A DNA stretch of 64,000 nucleotides from Stentor roeselii (lineage: Eukaryota > Ciliophora > Heterotrichea > Heterotrichida > Stentoridae). The translations under genes were made by a program, and so were the position numbers. The notes beneath the pieces are model-generated. The model did not search any database, was not told the DNA's origin, and saw nothing but the letters and a program-made list of their open reading frames with translations. Below are positions 16,394 to 26,348 of the stretch, piece after piece; positions within the stretch are counted from its first letter, which is position 1, and each line of letters starts with the position of its first letter. The stretch lies in the NCBI GenBank assembly GCA_006503475.1, contig RSEH01000119.1:62001-126000 (forward strand), written 5' to 3'.

Positions 16394-17716
16394 ATGTTTG
16401 ACAACTACGAACTTACTTTGATTAGAGTTGAAGGACTTGGAGATGTTTCAGCATGTAACTGCAACTTTTTCGTTGATGACCGTTTGCATGAAAGTCATCT
16501 GGTTGGCGACCTGGAAAGTTCTCAGCAGGTCCTGACAGTGCCTTCAAAAGGTGAGATGAAGATAAGAATCGAAGACCAGTCACTTATTGCAAGTTTACAG
16601 TTTCCTCTGAATATCATTAAATGCCAAGGATATCATTGGCTTCCTTTGTTTACTGGTGAAAACGACATCATAGATGAAGTCCCTGAAGAAGTGGGACTTC
16701 CGAGAATACTGCTTATCTTTCAGTCTAGGAAGTTCTTATCACCTGTCATTGAAATAACTGAAACTTCAGAAGTTAGTGAAAATGTTGACCCACCTGAATT
16801 CGGAGATGATAATGTGAAGAATATTGAAATGAGAATGAAAATTATTGAACTTGAACAGGCTCTTCAGTTTGAAAAAATCAATCATGTTCAGACTATTGAA
16901 AGAATTACAAAAGACTTCAAAGTTAATATTGATAGGACTTCTTTTGAATTAGAAAAATTTCGAATATGGAGCGAAAAATATAAAGAAAAGTGCATCTTAC
17001 TTGAAGAACAACTTGCAAGTAAGGCTAGAGAAGTTAAGATATTTTGTGAAGAAAAGGATTTTGTTGTTAATCAACTTGAAGTTTTAAGAGAGGAAAATCG
17101 CAAATTGATGAAAACTCAGGAAATGATGGAAAAGGAATTAGAAGATAAGGAGAATCTGCTGAAGAAAAAATGTTCGAATCAAGATTTTAAGATTGAGAAT
17201 TTGGATAATTTTCAGGTTTCAGTGAGCAAGAATATTAAAACGAAAACAAAACTAATAAATCAAGAAAGTAGCTCTAACTCTTCTGTCTGTGAGAAAAAGA
17301 TAACGGGACAGGTAACTGACTGGGTTGATTATTATTTGCATTTAAGTCTAAAAGACTTAAAACTCGAAGGTTTTTTCCAAAAGACGACAGAAACCTTTTA
17401 TCGAGTAGGCTGTAAAAGGGTAGGACTAGTTCTTAAAAACAAGAACGTTTACTGCAAGCAAGGCGATACATTCAAAACTCTAGAAAATTACATATTTTCA
17501 CATCTTTCCTCAGAACTTGAGTCCTTCATAAAAAAACGCGCAATAAACAAGCCAGAGCACAAAAGGTTCAAATCTTTTTCAGGTTCTTTAAACGATTTCA
17601 AGCCCCAAGAGTCAAAAACTCTCAAAATTGAGAACCCGGCGCTTCACTCTTCATTAAATCTAAAAAAATCAATGACTCCCAGTCGAGGAAGGGTGACTTC
17701 AACGAAGAAGCACTAG
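16394..17716 (+). CDS. C2-like plus coiled-coil protein, 440 aa
   Basis: Residues about 1-115 look like a beta-sandwich (possibly C2-type: LTLIRVEGLGDVSACNCNFFVDDRLHES..., then QFPLNIIKCQGYHWLPLF). Residues about 145-280 are a strong coiled coil. A small Cys-containing helical region follows (about 310-375: VTDWVDYYLHLSLKDLKLEGFFQKTTETFYRVG, shortened here), then a basic tail. Such N-terminal sandwich plus coiled-coil designs are common in ciliary and centriolar proteins, but I cannot assign a family. It starts 6 bp from the divergent GGTase gene. Confidence 0.75.
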   Translation: MFDNYELTLIRVEGLGDVSACNCNFFVDDRLHESHLVGDLESSQQVLTVPSKGEMKIRIEDQSLIASLQFPLNIIKCQGYHWLPLFTGENDIIDEVPEEVGLPRILLIFQSRKFLSPVIEITETSEVSENVDPPEFGDDNVKNIEMRMKIIELEQALQFEKINHVQTIERITKDFKVNIDRTSFELEKFRIWSEKYKEKCILLEEQLASKAREVKIFCEEKDFVVNQLEVLREENRKLMKTQEMMEKELEDKENLLKKKCSNQDFKIENLDNFQVSVSKNIKTKTKLINQESSSNSSVCEKKITGQVTDWVDYYLHLSLKDLKLEGFFQKTTETFYRVGCKRVGLVLKNKNVYCKQGDTFKTLENYIFSHLSSELESFIKKRAINKPEHKRFKSFSGSLNDFKPQESKTLKIENPALHSSLNLKKSMTPSRGRVTSTKKH

Positions 17717-17724
17717 TTAAAATA

Positions 17725-18096
17725 ATGATTTTGGTTATTATGGCGAGTTTAATATTAAGAAGTATGAGCCAGTCATTGTCTGCAGTCTTTATCACTGTCG
17801 GGAACCAAGAAAGTGCCACGAGACTTGCAAAGGGAATGGTCGAAAGTCAACTCGCTGCTTGTGTCAATATCATTCCAGGAGTCATTAGTGTTTATAAGTG
17901 GGAAGGACAGATGAATGAGGACCAGGAGGTTGTTTTGATGGTAAAAACTAGAAGTGAACTTGTTGATGAACTCACACAGTGGGTGAAGGAAAATCATTCT
18001 TATTCTTGTCCTGAAGTGATTGCTTTGCCTGTGGTTGGAGGGAATTTAGCTTACTTTGATTTTGTTTTAGGAGGAACGAAATGCCCAGGGAAATAA
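17725..18096 (+). CDS. CUTA: CutA1-like divalent-cation tolerance protein
   Basis: A 123-residue frame; the conserved domain starts near residue 18 (SAVFITVGNQESATRLAKGM). The CutA core is clear: LAACVNIIPGVISVYKWEG, EVVLMVKTRSELVDEL, then HSYSCPEVIALPVVGGNLAYFDFV. CutA forms very stable trimers; bacterial forms bind Cu2+ and eukaryotic forms are often organelle-directed. The first 17 residues are hydrophobic (MILVIMASLILRSMSQS) and could be a signal or targeting extension, or translation may start at Met14. Its first ATG lies only 8 bp after the stop of the preceding gene on the same strand. Confidence 0.9.
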   Translation: MILVIMASLILRSMSQSLSAVFITVGNQESATRLAKGMVESQLAACVNIIPGVISVYKWEGQMNEDQEVVLMVKTRSELVDELTQWVKENHSYSCPEVIALPVVGGNLAYFDFVLGGTKCPGK

Positions 18097-18162
18097 GAGG
18101 ATTATTTAATATTTCATATGCGATTATATATTAATCTTTAAAGATTTATTTCGAAATGCTAA

Positions 18163-19104
18163 TTAATGAATTGACCTTAAAAACAATGCTCTTATTTTTT
18201 CCATGTCTAGTTTTTCAGCAATCTTCAAATTTTTCCTAGGTGTCATGTTGATTTCTTTTTCGTCTGATCTTTTCCAGTTCACTACAGTCATCCCTCTAGT
18301 TAAAGCGCCAGAAAGCTCCACAACGCCGTATTTGAGAGTTTCTTTTAATACTATACTTGGATCGATACAAATCGCTAGAGTTATTGGATCACAAAAGAAA
18401 ACTGTGCTTCTTCCTTCATGCACCTTTGTGATCTCTCCAATGAACTTCCCAATTGGTGTTGTTCCTTGTTTGTATTCATGTAAGAAGCTAATATCGAATT
18501 GATGATCAGGTTCTGTGCAAGTTTCCCACGAAACAATCTCCAACAACGGAAACCTTTCAAAAGTAATGAAAGCAGCTTCAGGGTCAGCCCAGACATTAAA
18601 TTCAGCAACAACCGTGCGATTTCCTTTTCCATGAACAGCAGCTCCCATGACAACAACACGATTAAATCTAGAAGGCAGTAGAGGATCAATAGCGACAGCC
18701 AAAGCAAGATTGGTAAGAGGTCCAATAGTGACAATATTAATATTCCCCTGATGAATTTTTGATAGTTCAATGATAGCCTGAACCGCATTCATCTCTCCAG
18801 GCCTGGGCAAGTCTTCTGTCTCCCTATTTTCCCAGTAATTATTAAGCCCGTCAGCGCCATGAATGCCTTCAGCAGAGACGAGTTGAGAAACAAGAGGCCG
18901 TTCAGCGCCTACAAAGAAAGGAACATTTTTCCCTGAAATTTTCAAAGTTTCTGCAGTGTTTTTAATAACTTGTTGAAGATTCACATTCCCAGCAACAGTT
19001 GTGATCGCAAGTACTTCAATCTCAGGAGATGTCAAAGCCAAGGCCAGTGCTTGGCAGTCGTCGACGCCGGCGTCAGTATCAATGATCCACTGAGGTTTAG
19101 ACAT
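18163..19104 (-). CDS. Inosine-uridine-preferring nucleoside hydrolase
   Basis: A 313-residue nucleoside hydrolase that cleaves ribonucleosides to base and ribose, a purine/pyrimidine salvage step. The Ca2+/ribose-binding signature DTDAGVDDCQAL is at residues 9-20, TIGPLTNLALA near 125, VVMGAAVHGKGN near 153, NVWADPEAA near 170, and FFCDPITLAICIDP near 240. In classical inosine-uridine enzymes a His precedes the late Asp-Pro; here it is Cys (CDP), a change seen in other homology groups of the family, so base preference is open. It is a standard length, with no signal peptide. Confidence 0.93.
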   Translation of the reverse strand: MSKPQWIIDTDAGVDDCQALALALTSPEIEVLAITTVAGNVNLQQVIKNTAETLKISGKNVPFFVGAERPLVSQLVSAEGIHGADGLNNYWENRETEDLPRPGEMNAVQAIIELSKIHQGNINIVTIGPLTNLALAVAIDPLLPSRFNRVVVMGAAVHGKGNRTVVAEFNVWADPEAAFITFERFPLLEIVSWETCTEPDHQFDISFLHEYKQGTTPIGKFIGEITKVHEGRSTVFFCDPITLAICIDPSIVLKETLKYGVVELSGALTRGMTVVNWKRSDEKEINMTPRKNLKIAEKLDMEKIRALFLRSIH

Positions 19105-19271
19105 TTATTTGAGGAATTTTTGTGGATGGTCTGATGATGAATGGTGTGAAATATGCAAGGACTGAAATAATAAAAAGTGCCAAAAAATTTCACTATTGAA
19201 GATTAATAAAAACCGAAGAACGAAATGTATAAATCCTACAAATTCTCTTTGAAATGATTTATACTATAAAA

Positions 19272-20597
19272 ATGGGAAATTCGAAATCCCGAAGAGATGA
19301 CAGATACCTTTCAAGTCACCACGGTAAGCACAAAATAAAAAAAGAAGCCACTTGCCCTATCTGCCACTTTGTATTTCCTCGAAAAACTCTTTATTCCCAG
19401 ATAGACGACCACATTGAAAGTCACAGCACAGCAGAACCACTGATAATCCCTGAAGACCACCGATACCCGAAGGTGGAATCAAAGCTAAAGTCAGTCCGGG
19501 TTCATTTATCATCATTGCGGATTCATTGGTCACAAGCTCACATCGAAGTCCACATTTCAAGAGAATCTCTTTTAAAAGACTCTCTTTCTCAGCTACTTTC
19601 AATGAATGCTGAAAGTTTACGCTCCGAGTTCCACATTCACTTCACAGGAGAAACATCATACGACGCAGGAGGCCTGACGAAAGAATGGCTGAGTTTAATG
19701 ATCCTTGAATTGTTTTCATCGGATTTAGGGTTGTTTCACTTGACAACCTGTGAAAATCCAAGTTACCTTCCAGTATTTCATAATCGAAACATCGACTACT
19801 ACAAGCTTTTCGGGTTAATTTTAGGAAAAGCGATTCTTGAAAATATTCCTTTGAACTGCAGTCTTTGCAGGATTTTATTGAAACATCTTCTAGGCAAGAC
19901 TTGCTCTTTAAGAGATGTGAAATATCAAGATGTCGAACTTTACAATTCTTTGACTTTTATGCTGGAAAATAACATTGATGGAGTTTTCTTTGAAACCTTT
20001 TCTGTTGAAAACGCTGGGCAGGTCTTTCCTCTTACTCAAGATGGGCAGGACTTGATGGTTGACGACTCGAACAAGATGACTTACGTCTTGCTTCGTACTG
20101 AGTACCAGGTCTACGGAGCTTTTTCACATGCAGTCAACGCCATCAAAGAAGGTCTTTTCACAGTCATTCCCTTCGAGATCTTCAAAGGCATCAACTACAA
20201 AGACCTGAAATTTTTAATCTGCGGCAACCCTTTCGTTAATATAAAGGACTGGATGACTAACACTGAATACGCAGGAGATTTTTGTAGTTCACATCCTGTT
20301 ATTAATTGGTTCTGGGAAGTCATTTGTGGCTTCTCACAGGAAAATCTGAGAAAATTCTTACAGTTTGTCACTGGATCTTCTCAAGTACCTGTCGAAGGAT
20401 TCAGTAAGTTGAAGACTCTTCGAGGAGACCCGGCGAAGTTCAAGATTGTGCCTGTCAGTGCTGATGACTTTCCTTTGCCTAGAGCTCATACGTGCTTCAA
20501 CAGACTGGACCTGCCGAAGTACAGAAATAAGATTGTATTGAAGCAGGCTTTAGAAGAAGTTGTAAATTTTCACCTTTTGGGATTTGGGATTGATTAA
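19272..20597 (+). CDS. Short HECT-domain E3 ubiquitin ligase with N-terminal zinc finger and myristoylation signal
   Basis: A 441-residue protein from the ATG at 19272 (MGNSKSRRDD). An ATG 18 nt upstream is also in frame, but the Gly2/Ser6 pattern is a good N-myristoylation signal and supports the second start. Residues about 30-57 form a C2H2-like finger (CPICHFVFPRK... DDHIESH). The rest is a complete HECT domain: N-lobe with FTGETSYDAGGLTKEWL (about 125-142), YKLFGLILGKAI, and C-lobe with LRGDPAKFKIVPVS and the catalytic block LPRAHTCFNRLDLP (Cys at about residue 408). Most HECT ligases are far larger. This one is nearly a bare catalytic unit probably tethered to membrane. Confidence 0.92.
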   Translation: MGNSKSRRDDRYLSSHHGKHKIKKEATCPICHFVFPRKTLYSQIDDHIESHSTAEPLIIPEDHRYPKVESKLKSVRVHLSSLRIHWSQAHIEVHISRESLLKDSLSQLLSMNAESLRSEFHIHFTGETSYDAGGLTKEWLSLMILELFSSDLGLFHLTTCENPSYLPVFHNRNIDYYKLFGLILGKAILENIPLNCSLCRILLKHLLGKTCSLRDVKYQDVELYNSLTFMLENNIDGVFFETFSVENAGQVFPLTQDGQDLMVDDSNKMTYVLLRTEYQVYGAFSHAVNAIKEGLFTVIPFEIFKGINYKDLKFLICGNPFVNIKDWMTNTEYAGDFCSSHPVINWFWEVICGFSQENLRKFLQFVTGSSQVPVEGFSKLKTLRGDPAKFKIVPVSADDFPLPRAHTCFNRLDLPKYRNKIVLKQALEEVVNFHLLGFGID

Positions 20598-20629
20598 TAG
20601 TTGGTGTTTTTTTCAAGAATCTTATAAAA

Positions 20630-23600
20630 ATGGAGCATATCATTGCGGCTGTTAGAATCAAACCTTCATTTTCTCAGGATGATAAAAAATCTCAGAAGGC
20701 TCTGGTTCAGGATGTTTGGGATGTTAGAAAGGACTCGATTTTAGATGTTAGGGAAAACAGGGATCAGAAAGTTTATAAATTTGATTTTGTTTTTGATGGT
20801 ACTTGCAGTAATTATGATGTTTTTTGTAATTTGGCGAAACCTATGATTGAAAGTGCTTTGAATGGGATTAATTGCACTATTTTTGCTTATGGACAAACTG
20901 CTTCTGGGAAGACTCATACTATTAGAGGATCTGTTGATAATCCCGGGTTAATCCCTGAATCCATATCTTTCTTTTACGACAGTTTCCGCTTAAGCCATTC
21001 CGAGATATCCATAAAAATTTCCTATCTCGAGATATACAACGAAAAAGTAAACGATTTGCTCGACCCCTCAAAACAAGATCTAACAATCCGAGAGCATCCA
21101 GAAAAAGGATTTTTCGTGAAAGATCTAACCGAAAGTCAAGCAGAAACGAAAGAAATAGCTCTAAACCTTCTCTCAACAGGCGAAAGCAACCGAAAATACG
21201 CAGGAACCCAAATGAACAGAGTAAGTTCCCGTTCCCACTGCATCTTCCGAGTCACAATCGAGAACTCAAACGCTTACCTGACAAAGCAAGCCCAAATCAA
21301 CTTCATCGACTTAGCTGGAAGCGAATGTGTGACGAAGACAGGCGCAGATGACGAAAGACTAGAAGAAGGAAACAACATCAACCGTTCCTTGTTGGGACTC
21401 GGAAGACTTATCAGAAATCTGAATAAAAAAGGTAAAGGCGGGCATTTGGGGTACAGAGACACTGTCCTTACCAAGGTGTTGAAGCCAGCGCTTAGTGGAA
21501 ACTTCTGGACTGCCGTCATTTGCACTATCAACCCTGACCCAGCACATTATCATGAGTCGAAAAATACTTTAGACTTCGGAGTCATGTCAAGAATGCTTGA
21601 AAATAAAATCGAGATTAATTCGAAGTTTAATGAATCAAATATCGAGTTTCTTAATTCTCAGAAAAATGAAGTTAAAAAACTTATACAAAAAAATTTGGAA
21701 CTTGAAGAAGAAAATATTAGTCTTTGCTCTTCTAATAAAAGTTTAGAGGAATTTAAAAAGAATTTAGTGGAGACTAATGAAAATCATAGGGTGTTAATTC
21801 AACAGTTGATGGAGGAAAATCAACAGAAGGATTTAAAATTATTGGAAAAACAGAACTTGTTGAATCAGGTTAGGGGCAGGGTGTTAGATGTTGAAGGTGA
21901 TAATCGAAAGATGAGTTCTAAGATTTTTGAACTTGAAGCTCAGGCTTCGCAGATGACTAGTTGCACTTTAGAGATGCAGGGTGTTAATAAACAATTGAAC
22001 TTGCAAATCAGTCTGATGCATGAACAGGAAAGTCTAAGCAAAAATAAAATAGTTGATTTAGAAGAGCAGAATTCTCGGTTTAGAACCAGGATTATTGAAC
22101 TTGAAGCTGAAAACTCTCGATTATGTCGTGGAATCGAGGATATTGGAAGGGAAAATAACAGATTAAACCTACTAGAACCGAAAATCAATGAGCTTAACTC
22201 ACAATTGATGAAGAGCAATCAAGAAGTTAAAGATTTACTTATACTTAACAAAGGACTGGAACAAGAACTCAACAATGTTTTTGAAAAAAATTCAAGAATT
22301 ATCGAAGATTCCGAAAAAAAATCTCTGGAAATAGAGAATCTCACTGAAACACTCTCAAAATCGAAGAAAACTTTTGACCTCTTATCTGAATCTCTCAGCT
22401 CAGAATCTTTAAAATCTTCAAAATTCTTGGAATCTTTAAACATCGTTCAAAATGATTTAAACTTGAAAGAATCCGAGTCATTAAAACTCAGCTTTGAACT
22501 TTCAATTGCAAATAAAAAAATCGATGAACTTTTATTTTCTGAATCAGAGTTGAAGTCAAAATGCCTTGATTTGAATGATCAAGTAAAAAATCTTTCGATA
22601 AGTCTTTCAGAATTCGAATTTTCTCTGCAAAAAGAACGTGATTCAAAAGTCCTTCTGATAGAAAACTTCGAAAACCAGCTGAAATCAAAAGATCAGGAAA
22701 TCTTGAAACTTCAGGCTCCAAATGAAAACTTGATTCAAAGATCAGAGGAATTTAAAAGTTTAATTATTGAAAAAAAAGAACTCCTTAAATTTCTTGAAGA
22801 TAAAAACAGCGAAATAAAAGATCTAAACGAAAAACTATCAAGTGTCAACCAGGATTTCAATGAACACAAAAAATTTAGTGCAAACCTTGTAAAGACCTAC
22901 CTCGATCAGATCAAAACAAAAGAAAACGAATTAAGATCTTTAGACTTTAAAAATGATTCCCAAGTAAAAAAAATTCAAGAACTTACTTCAAAACTTCAAA
23001 TTTTCCTTATAAATGAAAGTTCATTAAACCTTGAAATCGAAAAACTCGAAAAAAAAATCAGAGATCAAGACTTAGAACTCTCTGAATTAAAAAAAAAAAT
23101 CAAAGCTCAAAATATAGAAATCTCTGAAATTAACCAGAAAATCAAAAATTCCTTAAAAAAAAACTCAGAACTTCATCAAGAAAACGATTTTCAGATGACT
23201 GAAAAAAAGTCGATGGAAGGTGAGATCTACAGCCTCGAATATCACTGTTCAAAAAACCTGATAATCATTCACCCCGACACAAGAAACAAAGAAAACCACA
23301 TCTTGGATATGTACAACTCTCTGATAACACAAAATGAAAAACTAAATCTAGATAATTCTGAACTTTTAGAAACCCTCAACAGAATAAAATCATTGAATAA
23401 TCATCTTGAAACAAAATGCGAGAAGCTGGTCACTGAAAACAATTTCCTTAGAAAAATTTCAAATGATTCTGAACAAAAAATCTCTGAATTAAAGAGATTA
23501 ATCAATCAAAAAAGAAGCTCGATGGGATGTCTTGACTCGAACACGATGCAACATCGAAGCAACAATGAAAGTTTAATCTTCAAACTAAATAAAGTTGAAA

Positions 23601-23896
23601 ATGAAAACCATCATCTTGATGAAGAAAACAAAAAACTATCAAAAGATTTAATTGAAAAAAATGATCAAAACAGAATTCTTGAACAAAAACTAGAAGATTC
23701 AATGAAAGAAAACTCCCTTTTGATGCAAAACATCGGTAAAATTCAATATGAATGCCGAGAAATCAACATCCAAAAGAACAAACTACTACGAGAAAAAGAG
23801 CTTAGAATATATGAAAGTCCTTGCGAACGTGAAGAAAAAGATTACGATAAACAATTCATGAACCTTGGAGCAACTCCAACATGTAAAACCCAATAG
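20630..23896 (+). CDS. Kinesin motor, CENP-E (kinesin-7)-like, with long coiled coil
   Basis: 1088 residues. The N-terminal motor (about 1-325) has P-loop GQTASGKT at about 88-95, switch I RVSSRSHCIF, switch II FIDLAGSE, and NINRSLLGLGRLIRNL. The start MEHIIAAVRIKPSF places the motor at the extreme N-terminus. The order and FDFVF-type beta strands resemble kinesin-7/CENP-E, but the subfamily call is by eye. From about residue 335 to 1060 it is an almost uninterrupted Lys/Glu/Leu/Ser coiled coil with many LEAEN/ELEEEN heptads, for dimerisation and reach. The gene starts 32 bp after the HECT gene with TATAAAA immediately before the ATG. Confidence 0.9.
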   Translation: MEHIIAAVRIKPSFSQDDKKSQKALVQDVWDVRKDSILDVRENRDQKVYKFDFVFDGTCSNYDVFCNLAKPMIESALNGINCTIFAYGQTASGKTHTIRGSVDNPGLIPESISFFYDSFRLSHSEISIKISYLEIYNEKVNDLLDPSKQDLTIREHPEKGFFVKDLTESQAETKEIALNLLSTGESNRKYAGTQMNRVSSRSHCIFRVTIENSNAYLTKQAQINFIDLAGSECVTKTGADDERLEEGNNINRSLLGLGRLIRNLNKKGKGGHLGYRDTVLTKVLKPALSGNFWTAVICTINPDPAHYHESKNTLDFGVMSRMLENKIEINSKFNESNIEFLNSQKNEVKKLIQKNLELEEENISLCSSNKSLEEFKKNLVETNENHRVLIQQLMEENQQKDLKLLEKQNLLNQVRGRVLDVEGDNRKMSSKIFELEAQASQMTSCTLEMQGVNKQLNLQISLMHEQESLSKNKIVDLEEQNSRFRTRIIELEAENSRLCRGIEDIGRENNRLNLLEPKINELNSQLMKSNQEVKDLLILNKGLEQELNNVFEKNSRIIEDSEKKSLEIENLTETLSKSKKTFDLLSESLSSESLKSSKFLESLNIVQNDLNLKESESLKLSFELSIANKKIDELLFSESELKSKCLDLNDQVKNLSISLSEFEFSLQKERDSKVLLIENFENQLKSKDQEILKLQAPNENLIQRSEEFKSLIIEKKELLKFLEDKNSEIKDLNEKLSSVNQDFNEHKKFSANLVKTYLDQIKTKENELRSLDFKNDSQVKKIQELTSKLQIFLINESSLNLEIEKLEKKIRDQDLELSELKKKIKAQNIEISEINQKIKNSLKKNSELHQENDFQMTEKKSMEGEIYSLEYHCSKNLIIIHPDTRNKENHILDMYNSLITQNEKLNLDNSELLETLNRIKSLNNHLETKCEKLVTENNFLRKISNDSEQKISELKRLINQKRSSMGCLDSNTMQHRSNNESLIFKLNKVENENHHLDEENKKLSKDLIEKNDQNRILEQKLEDSMKENSLLMQNIGKIQYECREINIQKNKLLREKELRIYESPCEREEKDYDKQFMNLGATPTCKTQ

Positions 23897-23932
23897 TTTT
23901 ATAACCTAAGTTGAAACCTCTAAATTCTCTAA

Positions 23933-24595
23933 TTAACCTAAAATCTTACTAACTATTTCTAACGCCTGGTCAGTCAATTCCTTCACCTGTGGAATAGCAC
24001 CAATCTGATCATACCAATTTTTGACTTCAGGGTGTTGATCCCAGCTGAACAGTCCTGTGACAAGAGAGAGTTCATTATAAAGGAACACGTCAGCAATCGT
24101 CGCTTGAGCAGTACGAGCAGCGAATCCAGTATCAGCGATAAGCCACTTCACATCAGCTAAGAACTGATTAAACCTGCTTCTCAATGGTTCTTCTTTTTCT
24201 TCAGTCAGTTCAGGAGCCCCGTGGAGCTTAGGGCCGATCACCTTGGGAACTAAGTAGTTCATGCAAGGGTCGCGGGTGCCTTGATGATGCCAGTGCAGGT
24301 AAGCATTGACCCTTCCTCTTACTTTAGGATCTTGAGGGTACCAAGAGTTGTTTAAATTGAAGGCTTCTGCCAGGTAAGCTATGATTGCAGCACTTTCCCA
24401 TAGGGTGTAGTCTCCATGCTTTATTGCTGGCATTGTTTGGTATGGGTTGAGCAAAGTGTACTCAGGAGTCAGGTGCTCGCCTTTCGTGAAGTCGATCAGT
24501 TGGAACTGGAAGTCGATGTTGGAGTACCTGAGGAATGCCATCACTGACCTCACTGGCTGGGACACCACGTGGCCGTATACTGTTAGGTCAGACAT
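23933..24595 (-). CDS. Glutathione S-transferase (theta-like)
   Basis: A 220-residue cytosolic GST that conjugates glutathione to electrophiles. The thioredoxin-like N-domain (about 1-80) has VSQPVRSVMAFL, where the Ser of SQPVRS is in the catalytic position of theta-like enzymes, NPYQTMPAIKHGDYTLWESAAIIAYLAE with the cis-Pro and the GSH-binding E-S pair. The helical C-domain has ATIADVFLYNEL (N-capping motif) and a theta-like HWHHQGTRD segment. Full length. Class assignment is by eye. Confidence 0.92.
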   Translation of the reverse strand: MSDLTVYGHVVSQPVRSVMAFLRYSNIDFQFQLIDFTKGEHLTPEYTLLNPYQTMPAIKHGDYTLWESAAIIAYLAEAFNLNNSWYPQDPKVRGRVNAYLHWHHQGTRDPCMNYLVPKVIGPKLHGAPELTEEKEEPLRSRFNQFLADVKWLIADTGFAARTAQATIADVFLYNELSLVTGLFSWDQHPEVKNWYDQIGAIPQVKELTDQALEIVSKILG

Positions 24596-26348
24596 GTTGA
24601 ACTTTATGGATGGTCTTAATTATGGAAAGGATTGACTGTTGATTGGCACTGGAAAATTGGGTTTATGGACTTTTTATTGTGGGATTGGTAAGTTTTTTTG
24701 ATGAGATGATCTTTATGTTGTCTTGAGACATCGGAACTTGAACTTTAGTGTTAAGTCAACTTTTAGAGGAAAGATCCTGAATATTGTTGGATTTGATGGC
24801 TTTTATATATTTGAATATCAGGTAAAATAGTAAGTCTAAAATTTTTGATTGAATTTTGAATTCATATTGAATTTTTTATCTCTGTGGAGTCTGCCTGGCA
24901 GTCTATATTTGGACTTGCTTTCCTAATATGATTGCTTATTCAGGGCTCTGTTAATGCTTGATAGTGAAATTAAGGAAGGATTGATTTTAGGTTTAATTAT
25001 CAGTCTTTGTGGTGCCAGGAGTCGTAGATGTTGTAGACTTCACTATTCTTATGCTTTTCCATAAGTTAGAGTAGCTGTGAACTATCTATGGCAATTCATG
25101 TCAGGATTGTTTTTTGTACTCTTTTGAAAAGTAATCTCCTGTTAAAACTACGGCTTATATAAAAGGGAAGCTTATGTTTAAAGTTTTAAGTAGGCTAATA
25201 TTGGCTTATAAGCCGCGACGGGATGCTAAAAGGTTTTGGCCTGTCTTTTATTTAAATTTTTCCTAAGAGTAATTTTAGATTTAGATATAAGAGAGGGAGG
25301 AATGAAGAGAAGTGGGACTTACTAAACAAGGAAAATATACCGATATCTATAGTCATAAAACTCGAATTGAAATAGTATAGGTAGAGAACTGCTTCATTAC
25401 CTTCTGCTGAAAAAGGAGGGAAATTATGAAAAATAAAATAAGGCTTAATCGTTATAATATTCGTAAAAAATCTCATCGTGATATAAAGAAGCTAAGGCAT
25501 TTCAATAATTTTGTAAATAGTCAGAAAGGTCAAGTCAAAGTTAAATTCATGAAAATCGTGGATATAAAAAACTATCTCAAAAATTATGGAAAGAAAAAGA
25601 GATTCAAGAGATTTAAAAATTTCAGTATTTGTGAAATTTTCTTTAAAACTTGATAGTTTGTTTATTATATTGACAGTATTAATCTTGTAGCTTAAATACT
25701 ATGATCAGCTGTTGAAAACTTTTTCTAATCACTTGAAACAAGTCATTGTATTCCGATCCAGTCAAAAAAAATCATAAATATGTTCTAACTACTACAATTA
25801 TTATGTGTACTGTAAGGAGTTCATATCAGTAGCCATGGATTGTTCAACATACCTTTATCTTGTTTTTATTAATAATTAGTTTGATCCTTACATAAAAACT
25901 TAGAATGATTCATTTAAATCCTTTAACCATATGAAGGTTATTTATCATAACTTTACATATGAAATTATCAATGATTAAATTTAATAAATGTTCTTAAGGA
26001 ATTCAGATTCCCTTTATATTTATAAAGAGATTTTACAATAAACCTTATAAGTTCTTCAATCACATTTTTTTGGAAATTTTTAATGATGAAATTTTGAAAA
26101 GTTCCAGAATATTATTCCAAATAAATAGAGTTTCAAGCTGCTACATCTAAGAAAGTTGACAAGTTTTAATACAAATTCATAATCCGATATTTATAGAGAT
26201 ACAAGATAGAATATAATAAAATAATGTAAAATTGGATTGATTACAGTTATTTTTAGAAATTTTTAAACTATTTCTAATAGAATGTTCATTATAATGCTGG
26301 TTATTTTTCATCTATCCATCCAACACCAAAATCTCCACTAAAAAACAA
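24596..26348. other. 1.75-kb gap; possible decayed coding DNA at about 24880-25650
   Basis: The stretch from about 24880 to 25260 is less AT-rich than ordinary spacer here. On the plus strand one frame reads VKTTAYIKGKLMFKVLSRLI and on through AYKPRRDAKRFWPVFYLNFS (about 25140-25263) with earlier open pieces broken by stops. A basic ATG frame of 75 codons follows at 25426-25653 (MKNKIRLNRYNIRKKSHRD). Neither is recognisable. The perfect palindrome GGCTTATAAGCC sits at 25203-25214, with GGCTTATA also near 25152, and a CTGCC/GGCAG hairpin is near 24892. A structured RNA is an alternative reading. From 25650 to 26348 I see only AT-rich spacer. Confidence 0.3.

Noticed and set aside
25252-25476. 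75-codon minus-strand ORF in the 24.6-26.3 kb gap
   Set aside because: Phe/Leu/Ile-rich chance frame in AT-rich DNA, overlapping better plus-strand candidates.
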